34,839 nucleotides of DNA from contig CANQUB010000013.1 of assembly GCA_947626955.1 (NCBI GenBank), forward strand, positions 1 through 34,839, in the 5' to 3' direction. The notes under the pieces are model-generated. The model ran no database searches. It was not told where the DNA came from and worked only from the letters and a program-made list of their open reading frames with translations. Source of the stretch: an uncultured Clostridia bacterium (GTDB lineage Bacteria > Bacillota > Clostridia > Christensenellales > UBA1242). Position 1 is the stretch's first letter. Every line of letters begins with the position of its first letter. Shown here one piece after another: positions 16,498 through 24,370 of the stretch. A program made the position numbers and the translations under genes.

Positions 16498-17343
16498 ATG
16501 GACACACTTAAAATAAATTGGTTTCCGGGGCATATGAAAAAGACCCTCGACAGCCTTGAAAGAGATGTAAAAATTGTTGATGCTGTTATCTATGTTCTCG
16601 ATAGTCGGGCCTATTTATCATGTCTAAACCCTAAGATTGACGAGATTGTAAAGCACAAAAAAGTGCTATATTTACTCAATAAAAGTGACCTAATTGCGGA
16701 AAATGACCTAAAAAATATGCTTTCATACTTCAAAAAGCAGGGAAAAACTGCAATTTCGGTGCAAGGAACAGCAAATAATAGCCAAAAAACTATAATTTCA
16801 GCACTAAAAACACTACTAAGTGATAAATTTGAAAAGGCCAAAGAAAAAGGAACAAATCCAATTTTTAAGGTCATGGTCATTGGCACTCCTAACACTGGAA
16901 AGTCGACAATCATCAACACTTTGTATGGCAAGAAAAAGGCCACCACTGGAGACAGAGCTGGCGTTACAAAGGCCAGCCAATGGGTAAGAATTTCGGACAA
17001 CTTCGCTCTTCTTGACACCCCAGGAACCCTGTGGCCAAATATGAACGATGACGATGTCAAGTTTAAGCTTGCCCTGATTGGCGGCATCAAAAAAGATGTG
17101 GTCGACCAAACCGAACTTGGCTTTCAACTTATAGGGTGGCTTATTCAAAATTATCCAAGCTGCCTTGAAGAAAGATACCAAGTGTCGGGCTTTGAGCGTG
17201 AGACCATAGAGGTCTACGACGATATTCTTAAAAAACTTGGCTGTCTGCAAAAGGGCGGTGTGCTGGATTACGACAAAGGGGCCGTCAAGGTCCTTGAAGA
17301 TTTTAGGAGTGGAAGGCTGGGCAAAATTTGCCTTGACAAATGA
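16498..17343 (+). CDS. rbgA: Ribosome biogenesis GTPase RbgA (YlqF)
   Basis: Circularly permuted GTPase needed for late 50S assembly. Starts NWFPGHMKKTLDSL after a short leader, then G4 NKSD (about 61-64), G1 GTPNTGKST (about 129-137) and G3 DTPG, in the order G4-G1-G3 typical of the family. The helical C-terminal domain holds the RNA-binding region. 281 residues. It begins three bases after trmD and ends by ATGA overlap with rnhB. In Bacillus, rplS lies between trmD and this gene; here rplS has moved behind yraN. Confidence 0.96.
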   Translation: MDTLKINWFPGHMKKTLDSLERDVKIVDAVIYVLDSRAYLSCLNPKIDEIVKHKKVLYLLNKSDLIAENDLKNMLSYFKKQGKTAISVQGTANNSQKTIISALKTLLSDKFEKAKEKGTNPIFKVMVIGTPNTGKSTIINTLYGKKKATTGDRAGVTKASQWVRISDNFALLDTPGTLWPNMNDDDVKFKLALIGGIKKDVVDQTELGFQLIGWLIQNYPSCLEERYQVSGFERETIEVYDDILKKLGCLQKGGVLDYDKGAVKVLEDFRSGRLGKICLDK

Positions 17344-17969
17344 TGAAAACATACGACATAGAAAAGAAGAAAGAGATTGAAAATAGCCTGTACGAAAAGG
17401 GCTACAAGTTTATTGGCGGGGCCGACGAAGTGGGCCGCGGGCCGCTGGCTGGGCCTGTGGTTTGTGCTGCCGTCATTTTGCCTAAAGATTGCGACATCGA
17501 GGGCATTGACGATAGCAAAAAGCTTTCGCCTAAAAAGCGAGAGGAACTTTATGACAAGATTATAGACAAGGCGTTGGCCTATGACATTCAGTTCGTGTTT
17601 GAAGACGTGATAGACGAGATAAATATCCTTGAGGCCACCAAGCTTTGCATGGCACGAGCCATAAACTCGCTGAAAATTAAGCCCGATATCATGCTTATTG
17701 ATGCGCTCAAGCTAAACGGGATAAGCTGCGAGCAAAAGGCGGTAGTGCATGGCGACGCGCTGTGCTACTGCATTGGGGCTGCCAGCATTATTGCTAAAGT
17801 TGCCAGGGATCGCTTTATGGATGAACAGGACAAAATATATCCCGAATATGGCTTTAAATATAACAAGGGCTACGGCACCAAGGCGCACATGGACAAGCTT
17901 AAAGAAATTGGCCCATGCAAAATTCACAGGCACTCCTTTTTATCTTTTCTTGATAAGGAGGTCTCATGA
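17340..17969 (+). CDS. rnhB: Ribonuclease HII
   Basis: Removes ribonucleotides from DNA and RNA primers. GGADEVGRGPLAGPV (26-40) contains the catalytic Asp-Glu pair, and later IMLIDALK supplies the third acidic residue. 209 residues. Two ATGs at 17340 and 17343 are possible; the first overlaps the rbgA TGA. It is coupled to yraN by an ATGA overlap. Confidence 0.95.
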   Translation: MMKTYDIEKKKEIENSLYEKGYKFIGGADEVGRGPLAGPVVCAAVILPKDCDIEGIDDSKKLSPKKREELYDKIIDKALAYDIQFVFEDVIDEINILEATKLCMARAINSLKIKPDIMLIDALKLNGISCEQKAVVHGDALCYCIGAASIIAKVARDRFMDEQDKIYPEYGFKYNKGYGTKAHMDKLKEIGPCKIHRHSFLSFLDKEVS

Positions 17970-18400
17970 ACAACATTGCCAAGGGGGCGTATGGTGAGAA
18001 CATGGCAGCCGAATACCTAAAGAAGAACGGCTACAAGATTCTTGCAAGAAATTGCGTTTTTGCCGGGGCTGAGCTGGATATTGTGGCACTCTACAGTGCA
18101 AAAATGCAAAAAAAGCATTTGAAAAAGAGCTACAAGGCCGGAGAAATCAAAAGCCGTGAGGCCCTCAAAATTTTAAGTAAGACGGCCGAAGACACCATCG
18201 TGTTTGTGGAAGTTAAATACAGCTCGACAAGGGTCATGGGTGAGCCGGCCGACAGAGTGGACAGCCACAAGCAGCATCAAATTTCGCGTGCGGCGCAGGG
18301 CTTTATGATAAAGAACCAGCTTGATATGCCGCATCAGTTCGATGTCATTTCGATAGTTGGCAAAGAGATTGAGCATATTAAAAATGCTTTTGGCAACTAA
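17966..18400 (+). CDS. yraN: YraN/UPF0102 endonuclease-like protein with an internal insertion
   Basis: A PD-(D/E)xK fold protein of unknown role, usually next to rnhB as here. GAYGENMAAEYLKKNGYKILARN matches the family N-terminus; AELDIV (about 35-40) and FVEVK (80-84) supply the putative catalytic Asp, Glu and Lys. Between them sits a lysine-rich stretch of about 30 residues (about 43-75) that common UPF0102 proteins lack, so the protein is 144 residues instead of about 115-120. AAGGAGG precedes the start. The family call is secure; the function of the insert is unknown. Confidence 0.88.
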   Translation: MNNIAKGAYGENMAAEYLKKNGYKILARNCVFAGAELDIVALYSAKMQKKHLKKSYKAGEIKSREALKILSKTAEDTIVFVEVKYSSTRVMGEPADRVDSHKQHQISRAAQGFMIKNQLDMPHQFDVISIVGKEIEHIKNAFGN

Positions 18401-18415
18401 TTTTAATAAAAATGC

Positions 18416-18444
18416 TTGATTTTATATCATGGCCGTGTTAAAAT
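18416..18444 (+). promoter_or_regulatory. Predicted promoter of rplS
   Basis: TTGATT (18416-18421), a 17-bp spacer and TAAAAT (18439-18444). It gives a leader of about 70 bases before the rplS ATG. Confidence 0.8.
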
Positions 18445-18450
18445 AACAAA

Positions 18451-18522
18451 AGTGATTTGAAGTGGTCCTCTGCTAGGGTTAGCACGAACACTTAGAAACA
18501 TACTAAAAGAGGAGGCAAATCC
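18451..18522 (+). promoter_or_regulatory. Structured leader of rplS (candidate L19 autoregulatory leader)
   Basis: The leader contains a hairpin TGCTA-GGGT-TAGCA (18471-18484), a longer-range pairing AGTG/CACT (18461-18464 with 18489-18492), and TCCTCT (18466-18471), which is complementary to AGAGGA of the ribosome binding site (18508-18513). The latter pairing would hide the binding site and is exclusive with the first base of the hairpin. L19 leaders are known in Gram-positives; I cannot confirm that this one fits the Rfam model. Confidence 0.5.
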
Positions 18523-18864
18523 ATGGACATTATAGATACAATCGAAAAAGATGGTATGCGTACAGACCTTCCAGCTTTCGACATTGGCGACACTGTAAAG
18601 GTGTTCGTTAAAGTCAAAGAAGGTAACCGCGAAAGACTTCAAGGTTACGAAGGTGTGGTTATAGCCCGTAAAAATGGCGGAATCCGTGAAACTTTCACCG
18701 TTAGACGTGTTTCTTTCGGTGTTGGTGTTGAAAGAACATTTCCGCTACATTCGCCAAAGATTGACCATATCGACATAGTTCGTAAAGGCGATGTTAGAAG
18801 AGCAAAGCTATATTATCTTAGAGAGCGTTCGGGTAAGAGTGCTAAGATTAAAGAGAAAATATAA
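18523..18864 (+). CDS. rplS: Large-subunit ribosomal protein L19
   Basis: 113 residues with the L19 pattern [60 protein letters not shown]. It is located at the 30S-50S interface. GAGGAGG precedes the ATG. Monocistronic here: own promoter and leader, and two terminators behind. In many Bacillota it directly follows trmD; here rbgA, rnhB and yraN intervene. Confidence 0.97.
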   Translation: MDIIDTIEKDGMRTDLPAFDIGDTVKVFVKVKEGNRERLQGYEGVVIARKNGGIRETFTVRRVSFGVGVERTFPLHSPKIDHIDIVRKGDVRRAKLYYLRERSGKSAKIKEKI

Positions 18865-18890
18865 AAAGTGGGCAATAGCCCATTTTTTTA
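18864..18890 (+). terminator. Intrinsic terminator of rplS
   Basis: TGGGC-AATA-GCCCA stem flanked by A-run and seven T. Confidence 0.88.
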
Positions 18891-18900
18891 TGCAGTTTAT

Positions 18901-18920
18901 TGGGCCTTGGCCCTTTTTTA
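18901..18920 (+). terminator. Second terminator between rplS and polA
   Basis: GGGC-CTTG-GCCC followed by TTTTTT. The stem is short, but the tail is good. Confidence 0.65.
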
Positions 18921-18932
18921 TTTGAATAGCGT

Positions 18933-18962
18933 TTGCAAAAAACAAAAGGTATGTGCTATACT
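18933..18962 (+). promoter_or_regulatory. Leaderless-type promoter of polA
   Basis: TTGCAA (18933-18938), an 18-bp spacer and TATACT (18957-18962). The ATG follows after exactly six bases (AAAAAT), so the expected start nucleotide is the A of the ATG. Confidence 0.75.
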
Positions 18963-18968
18963 AAAAAT

Positions 18969-21515
18969 ATGAAAAATAAAGTAGTAATTATTGACGGAAA
19001 CAGCATTCTATACAGGTCATTTTACGCCTTGCCGCTGCTTGCCAACCAGGATGGGCTCTACACCAACGCCATCTACGGTTTCACCAACATGATGGTGAAG
19101 ATAATAAACGACATCAAGCCAACCCACATGGTTGTGGCCTTTGATGCTGCACACCGCACTTTTCGTAACGATATCTACGAGGCCTACAAGGGCACGCGTA
19201 AGCCCATGCCCGAGGAGCTGAGGTCGCAAATTGCGCCGCTTAAGGAAATGCTTGTGGCCATGAACATAAAGATTCTCGACCAGTTGGGGATTGAGGCTGA
19301 CGACATCATCGGCACCTTGGCAAAACGCTTTGACGGCAACGAGATAATCATTGTTACGGGGGATCGAGACACCCTCCAACTGATCTCGCCATCCACCTCG
19401 ATATATTTTACCAAGAAAGGTCTGACCGACATCAAGATTATGGACGCGCAAGCTCTTAAAGAGGAGTATGGAATTGCACCGGCTAGCATTGTTGACCTAA
19501 AGGCACTGCAGGGCGACAGCTCAGACAATATTCCTGGCGTTGCCGGCATTGGTCCAAAGACCGCACTTGAACTCATTCAAGAGTATGCCACTATTGACAA
19601 GCTCTATAAAAACCTCGACAAGGTTAAACCATCCCTTCGTGAAAAGCTTGAGAAAGGGAAAGAGTCCTGCGACATGAGCTATAAGCTTGCCAAAATAAAT
19701 CGAGATGTGGACATTGCCTGCGAGCTTGATGAACTTTATTATGACTATCCATTCTCGCAAAAAGTCTATGAGCTTATGCAAAAGTTTGGCTTTTCAAGCC
19801 TACTAAAACGCACCGACATTTTCGGTGAAAGCAAGGTCGAAAGCCAAAAGGTCAAGGTGGACACCACAAAAATAGACAGCCTCGAAAAACTGCAAAATGC
19901 CATTAAAAATATTGAAAAAAGCGGTCTTTTTAGCACATTTATTTCAAAAGACGAGAATATTTACCTTTCAGACGGCGAAATGGAATGGTCAATTTCTCCA
20001 GTGACAGATATGTTTTCTATGCTTGAAGGCGGGGATTATTTACAAAATTTAAAACCGCTTTTTGGTGAAACAAACCTAAGAAAAATATTCTTTGATAACA
20101 AGCAAATGAGGCATAGACTTGCCCAAGAGAACATCGAAGTTTGTGGCAAGATTGAAGACGTTGGCATTATGGCGCACCTTGCAAGTGGAGTTTCGATAAA
20201 GCAGGCCGAAGACGTTTTGGATACACCTGAGCTCAGCCTAGAAAACCCTGCCTACAGCCTTGTGGTGGCCTATAGCAGCTACCTTGAAAAGCTCAAACAA
20301 ATGGGCATGGAAAAACTTTACTACGACGTGGAATTGCCACTGAGCGGCGTGCTCTTTGACATGGAGCAAACCGGCTTTAAGGTGGACAGGGCCAGGGTAG
20401 ATGAGCTTGGAGCTGCCTATAAAAAAGAGATTGACAGCCTTACTAAAAAAATTCATGAGTGTGCGGGCGAGGTGTTCAACATTAACTCATCCAAGCAGCT
20501 TAGCGAAATTTTGTATGACAAGCTCAATCTGCCACACAACAAGAAAAAGTCTACCGGGGCCGACGTCTTGGAAGAGATTAGATACTCGCACGACATTGTG
20601 CCGCTAATTTTGCGATACAGGAAGGTGTCAAAGCTCTACAGCACCTACATCGACGGGCTGAAGCCACATATCGATGCAAATGACGTTGTGCACACCAGCT
20701 TTAAGCAAACCTTAACCACGACGGGCAGGCTTTCCAGCGTTGAACCAAACCTGCAAAACATTCCAATTCGCACCGAAGAGAGCCGAGAGGTTAGAAGCAT
20801 CTACGTTGCACGGGATAAAGAGCATGTATTAATCGACGCCGACTACTCGCAAATTGAGCTCAGGCTGCTTGCACACTTTTCGGAAGATCCGTTCTTTGTC
20901 GAGGCCTTTAACGAGGGATACGACATACACGCCCAAACGGCCAGCCAAGTTTTTGGCGTGACCAAAGAGAATGTGACCAGCGAGATGAGGCGTATTGCCA
21001 AGGTGGTGAACTTCGGCATAATCTACGGAATAAGCGGTTTTGGTCTTTCGCAAGACCTCAAAATTTCCAGCCGTGAGGCCAATGCCTTTATTGAAAACTT
21101 CTACAGCCAACATCCAAAAGTTAAAGAGTATATGCAGTTGGCTGTGGACAGTGCTAGGGCTACGGGCAGAGTTTCAACAATCCTTGGCCGCACTAGAAAG
21201 ATGCTGGATATAAATTCATCCAATTTCATGGTCAAAAAAGCGGCTGAACGGGCTGCACAAAATATGCCGCTTCAAGGCTCGGCCGCCGACATTATTAAGC
21301 TTGCCATGCTCAAAGTCTACCAAGCACTAAAAGACGGGGGATACAAGGCAAAACTCATAATGCAGGTGCACGACGAGCTCATCATCGACTGCCCACTTAG
21401 CGAAAAAGAGGCTGTTGAGCAGTTGGTTAAAGAGTGCATGAATACGGCCATTCAGCTAAAAGTGCCACTGGTTTGCGATGTTGTGGCCTCGTACCGTTGG
21501 TCGGACGGACATTAA
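18969..21515 (+). CDS. polA: DNA polymerase I
   Basis: Fills gaps and removes RNA primers. 5'-3' nuclease domain about 1-290 (VIIDGNSILYRSFYAL, GIEADDIIGTL, QGDSSDNIPGVAGIGPKTA). A shrunken middle domain (about 300-440) shows no DxE proofreading motif. Polymerase domain with motif A DYSQIELRLLAHF, motif B RRIAKVVNFGIIYGIS and motif C MQVHDEL. 848 residues from the ATG at 18969; the ORF-track start 12 codons earlier lies within the promoter. No ribosome binding site is visible, and the -10 box ends six bases before the ATG. A shared terminator separates it from the convergent gene. Confidence 0.96.
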   Translation: MKNKVVIIDGNSILYRSFYALPLLANQDGLYTNAIYGFTNMMVKIINDIKPTHMVVAFDAAHRTFRNDIYEAYKGTRKPMPEELRSQIAPLKEMLVAMNIKILDQLGIEADDIIGTLAKRFDGNEIIIVTGDRDTLQLISPSTSIYFTKKGLTDIKIMDAQALKEEYGIAPASIVDLKALQGDSSDNIPGVAGIGPKTALELIQEYATIDKLYKNLDKVKPSLREKLEKGKESCDMSYKLAKINRDVDIACELDELYYDYPFSQKVYELMQKFGFSSLLKRTDIFGESKVESQKVKVDTTKIDSLEKLQNAIKNIEKSGLFSTFISKDENIYLSDGEMEWSISPVTDMFSMLEGGDYLQNLKPLFGETNLRKIFFDNKQMRHRLAQENIEVCGKIEDVGIMAHLASGVSIKQAEDVLDTPELSLENPAYSLVVAYSSYLEKLKQMGMEKLYYDVELPLSGVLFDMEQTGFKVDRARVDELGAAYKKEIDSLTKKIHECAGEVFNINSSKQLSEILYDKLNLPHNKKKSTGADVLEEIRYSHDIVPLILRYRKVSKLYSTYIDGLKPHIDANDVVHTSFKQTLTTTGRLSSVEPNLQNIPIRTEESREVRSIYVARDKEHVLIDADYSQIELRLLAHFSEDPFFVEAFNEGYDIHAQTASQVFGVTKENVTSEMRRIAKVVNFGIIYGISGFGLSQDLKISSREANAFIENFYSQHPKVKEYMQLAVDSARATGRVSTILGRTRKMLDINSSNFMVKKAAERAAQNMPLQGSAADIIKLAMLKVYQALKDGGYKAKLIMQVHDELIIDCPLSEKEAVEQLVKECMNTAIQLKVPLVCDVVASYRWSDGH

Positions 21516-21520
21516 AAAAT

Positions 21521-21547
21521 AATACTGGCTATAAGCCGGTATTTTTA
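21521..21547. terminator. Bidirectional terminator between polA and the GNAT-like gene
   Basis: ATACTGGC-TATAA-GCCGGTAT forms an 8-bp stem with one G-U pair, with A-run and T-run on either side. Confidence 0.85.
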
Positions 21548-22678
21548 TGTATTTTTTTCGCACTCTTCAAGAAGGGAAGTGCGAAATTCGCTGGTGTTGG
21601 AGCGGTTGTCATAATTGCCGGCAAGTGGGAATGGAGGGGTGGTAGCATGAGGGGTGGAAAGCCATAGTTTTTTTAATGCAGCCTGTAAAAACTCGGTATC
21701 TTCTTTGTTTGGCTGAATTTCAAATGGGGAGAAGTTTACCGAATAAACGCCGCCCCAGGAGTGGGACTGAGGATCTTTTTCATATACTGAGTTAGGGAAA
21801 TATTTGGCCGCATCTTCTTTAGAAACAATCCTTGGCTTAAATTCGGTGGGAGTGTGCTGAGTGCTTTTGACTATTCCAAGCGAGGTGTCAACCCGAGAAA
21901 AAGAGTTTTTCATCAAGAAATTTACCGAGGAATGAAGTGTTTCTTGAACACGCATCATATATGGGAAAAAGCCGTGAGTGCTGTATAAATAAAAGTTTTT
22001 GTCAAAATAGTTGTCAGTGATGAATTTAATATTCTTTGGCCTTGTAATTTGTTTTCTGTCAAATTCGGTGAGTTTTTCTTTGCTCAAATGTTTCATGAGA
22101 GTTCTTTGCACTCTGGTAGTTGGAACTGTGCCTTCAAGTGGGGTGTAGGACATAAGAGAGACCAATACCAAGTATTTAAGACTACGATCGGCGGCCTTGT
22201 TTTCAATTGATTGCAACAAAACATCGCCAATTCCTAGCCCATTGAACTCTTGTGGTACATTTAGATAGGAGATATAGATGCTATTGATGTGGCTGAATTG
22301 TTCGTCATCCGTGAATGATTCTTTAAAAGAAAGAGCATTATAGTCGATTCGGCTCGGTTCGCTATTATTGCGGTCAAAAACGCCATATTCGTAGGTCAGC
22401 GAGCCGACATTGTGAAAATGCAAATAATTGGTCTTGCAGTCAAGACCAAGCATATAACAGCAGATAATCTGGCCTTGGTTGTCGCTCTCGTTGCAGAGGA
22501 CTAATATATGGTTTTGTTTATCCCGCGAAAGCCATATGTTTTTGGCATCCTCAAACAAGTTGTGCTGTTTTATGTAGTCAAGAACGACCTCGTTTTGACT
22601 TTGGCCAAAAGACCTCTGCTCGCTGGTGAGCGATGTGGGGCGTATGACGCTTGTCTTGAGAGGCTTGAATATTTTCAT
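21545..22678 (-). CDS. GNAT-like protein of unknown substrate
   Basis: 377 residues, soluble, no signal peptide. Residues 133-172 resemble the acetyl-CoA-binding core of GNAT acetyltransferases: a strand (SIYISYLNV), then QEFNGLGIGDVLLQSIE with the (Q/R)xxGxG loop, then a strand KYLVLVSL. The N-terminal 130 and C-terminal 190 residues match nothing I recognise, so the substrate is unknown. The stand-alone minus-strand gene is divergent from the lytic transglycosylase with 78 bases between starts. Its promoter ends six bases from the ATG and there is no ribosome binding site. The GNAT assignment rests on one motif region. Confidence 0.5.
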   Translation of the reverse strand: MKIFKPLKTSVIRPTSLTSEQRSFGQSQNEVVLDYIKQHNLFEDAKNIWLSRDKQNHILVLCNESDNQGQIICCYMLGLDCKTNYLHFHNVGSLTYEYGVFDRNNSEPSRIDYNALSFKESFTDDEQFSHINSIYISYLNVPQEFNGLGIGDVLLQSIENKAADRSLKYLVLVSLMSYTPLEGTVPTTRVQRTLMKHLSKEKLTEFDRKQITRPKNIKFITDNYFDKNFYLYSTHGFFPYMMRVQETLHSSVNFLMKNSFSRVDTSLGIVKSTQHTPTEFKPRIVSKEDAAKYFPNSVYEKDPQSHSWGGVYSVNFSPFEIQPNKEDTEFLQAALKKLWLSTPHATTPPFPLAGNYDNRSNTSEFRTSLLEECEKNT

Positions 22679-22684
22679 ACTGAA

Positions 22685-22713
22685 ATTTTATCAAAACATG
22701 CCTATTATGTCAA
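22685..22713 (-). promoter_or_regulatory. Leaderless-type promoter of the GNAT-like gene
   Basis: On the minus strand: TTGACA (22708-22713), a 17-bp spacer, TAAAAT (22685-22690), six bases, then ATG. The hexamers are strong, and there is no room for a ribosome binding site. Confidence 0.85.
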
Positions 22714-22744
22714 GAGTGGCTTTATAAAAACCGAGACAAAAGCA

Positions 22745-22750
22745 TACACT
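22745..22750 (+). promoter_or_regulatory. Candidate -10 of the lytic transglycosylase gene
   Basis: TACACT lies exactly six bases before the ATG, as in the neighbouring leaderless-type promoters, but no good -35 hexamer is seen. Confidence 0.4.
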
Positions 22751-22756
22751 ATAGTC

Positions 22757-23266
22757 ATGAAAAGGGAAGTGTTTTCCTATGTTTTGTTGGGTGTTATGTC
22801 TGTCATAATACTCTTTTTGTGCGGTTTTATCTATAATTTGGTCTATCCGCTTAGATATAAAGAAGAGATAGTTGCAAGTTCAATAAAGCACGGCCTTGAC
22901 TGCGGCCTTGTGGCAAGCATTATCTACACCGAAAGCCATTTTAAAAGTGACGCAATTTCAAAAAGCGGAGCGGTTGGGCTAATGCAGCTTATGCCGTCCA
23001 CGGCGGCAAGTTTTTGTGAAGGGGAAGCTAAGCTTTATGACCCAAGCTGCAATATAGAAATTGGCTGCAGTTACCTTGAATATCTATTTAATAAATATGG
23101 CGACAAAGTAATGGTGCTAGCCTCGTATAATGCGGGCGAAACTCAGGCGCGGGCTTGGAGAGGAACTGATCAAAACCTAGATTTAGATAAAGTTACATTT
23201 GCCGAGACGCACAATTATATTTTGAAGGTTTTAAAAATGGAAAAAGTTTATAAAGACAGATTTTGA
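22757..23266 (+). CDS. Membrane-anchored SLT-type lytic transglycosylase
   Basis: Cleaves peptidoglycan glycan strands by a non-hydrolytic reaction. A single N-terminal membrane segment (about 7-29) is followed directly by a Slt domain: YTESHFKSDAISKSGAVGLMQLMP with the catalytic Glu at 59, then GCSYLEYLFNKYGDKVMVLASYNAGE. The form is short (169 residues), without extra domains, as in the Bacillota YjbJ-like group. The start at 22757 gives the signal anchor directly after the ATG; the longer ORF start lies inside the divergent gene. No ribosome binding site. Likely extracytoplasmic. Confidence 0.88.
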   Translation: MKREVFSYVLLGVMSVIILFLCGFIYNLVYPLRYKEEIVASSIKHGLDCGLVASIIYTESHFKSDAISKSGAVGLMQLMPSTAASFCEGEAKLYDPSCNIEIGCSYLEYLFNKYGDKVMVLASYNAGETQARAWRGTDQNLDLDKVTFAETHNYILKVLKMEKVYKDRF

Positions 23267-23296
23267 GTTGCTATATTTATTTTAATTATGTATAAT
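23267..23296 (+). promoter_or_regulatory. Predicted promoter of the ASCH-PH unit
   Basis: TTGCTA (23267-23272), an 18-bp spacer and TATAAT (23291-23296), beginning directly after the transglycosylase stop. Confidence 0.75.
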
Positions 23297-23312
23297 AATT
23301 TTGGAGGCAGTT

Positions 23313-23666
23313 ATGGCTGATATTTATGATTTTACAATCGATCCAAGCATGTTTGATAAGGTGCTGAACAAAAAGTGCCACTTTTTAGTGTGTGTAAACG
23401 ATAAAGATGTGCAAACTTTTAAGCCTGACAATTTACTAACCTTTCATGAGTTTGGGTCGGACAGACAGCTAAAAGTCAAAATAGCCAGACTACTTTATTT
23501 TGAATCTCTAAAAGAACTTGTCGACATGGTAGGAGACAAGAATTGCGGGTTTAGATCGGGGGTAAACCTCGATAAACTCGAAGATGAATACCACTCTTTA
23601 AACAAGACCACGACTATAAATAAATATGGTTTTGTGGCCGTTGAGTTCAATCTTCAAGAGGAATAA
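23313..23666 (+). CDS. ASCH-domain (PUA-like) protein
   Basis: 117 residues. The layout fits the ASCH fold: an N-terminal strand-helix (DFTIDPSMFDKVLNKKCHFLVCVND), a middle DNLLTFHEFGSD, VKIARLLYFESLKELVD, and the closing DEYHSL...KYGFVAVEFNL. ASCH domains resemble PUA RNA-binding domains, and some members bind RNA or hydrolyse modified nucleosides; the role here is unknown. The start at 23313 is set by TTGGAGG. Two bases separate it from the PH-domain gene, so the two are co-transcribed. Confidence 0.7.
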   Translation: MADIYDFTIDPSMFDKVLNKKCHFLVCVNDKDVQTFKPDNLLTFHEFGSDRQLKVKIARLLYFESLKELVDMVGDKNCGFRSGVNLDKLEDEYHSLNKTTTINKYGFVAVEFNLQEE

Positions 23667-23668
23667 AA

Positions 23669-24346
23669 ATGAAAGAGATTGATCAAAGCTACTTTCAGTA
23701 TGATGGCAAAGACACCAAAAGTAGCATTGATGAAGCTTTGACCAATGACGAACAAATTCTTTGGCGGGGCAAACCAAAGAAAGCGTCTTATGTTTGGTCG
23801 CATTTTACAAGGTTACTGCCAATTGCTATCGTTTGGCTTATTTTTGACGGTGCTTTTTTGGGGTGTTTGTTTGGCTTTGGGGGAGTGCCAAAGTTTGTTT
23901 ATTACATAATCATTCCATTCTTTTTGATCCACTTGGCACCTGTTTGGGTGTGGATTGGCGGAACGATAAGGGCCAGCATCGAGCACAAAAACATTGAATA
24001 CGCCTTCACAACTAAGCGCATAATCGTTAAAACGGGCGCAATTGGAGTGGATTTTAGGAATATCTACTACAGCGACATTGTTTCGGTCAATGTAAAAGTG
24101 GGAATAATAGACAAAATGTATAAGGTGGGAGATGTTTATATCCGCACCAACAACGAATCGGTGGTTCTTTTCGACATTGAAGATTATATGGTAATATTAA
24201 AGGCTTTGCAAAAAATTGCCCTTGACGCTAAGGCCGACATACAATTTCCAAACGCTCTGCGTCCTGAAATTAACAAGGGTTACGACACCAGCTATGATGA
24301 CAAAGAAGTCAAAGACATTTTAGACAGCGTGCACGGAAAAAAATAA
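23669..24346 (+). CDS. Bacterial-PH (YdbS/DUF304-type) membrane protein
   Basis: 225 residues. After a soluble N-terminal part (1-45, with EQILWRGKPKK, the usual lead-in of this family), two membrane helices lie close together (about 48-70 and 76-100). A bacterial pleckstrin-like domain follows (about 112-190: YAFTTKRIIVKTGAIGVDFRNIYYSDIVSVNVK), with the TxxRII...G pattern of the group. The C-terminal tail is charged. Function unknown; such proteins are membrane-associated. It is in an operon with the ASCH gene. GAGGA overlaps the upstream stop region. Confidence 0.78.
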   Translation: MKEIDQSYFQYDGKDTKSSIDEALTNDEQILWRGKPKKASYVWSHFTRLLPIAIVWLIFDGAFLGCLFGFGGVPKFVYYIIIPFFLIHLAPVWVWIGGTIRASIEHKNIEYAFTTKRIIVKTGAIGVDFRNIYYSDIVSVNVKVGIIDKMYKVGDVYIRTNNESVVLFDIEDYMVILKALQKIALDAKADIQFPNALRPEINKGYDTSYDDKEVKDILDSVHGKK

Positions 24347-24370
24347 GAGAGGGTTGAACCTCTCTTTTTT
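24345..24370. terminator. Bidirectional terminator between the PH and metzincin genes
   Basis: AAGAGAGG-GTTGAA-CCTCTCTT stem with T-run on the plus strand and A-residues on the other side. Confidence 0.85.

Noticed and set aside
16816-17352. 178-residue antisense ORF over rbgA
   Set aside because: Shadow of the GTPase gene. The protein shows no domain and the sense frame has all G motifs. 16611-17090 is rejected for the same reason.
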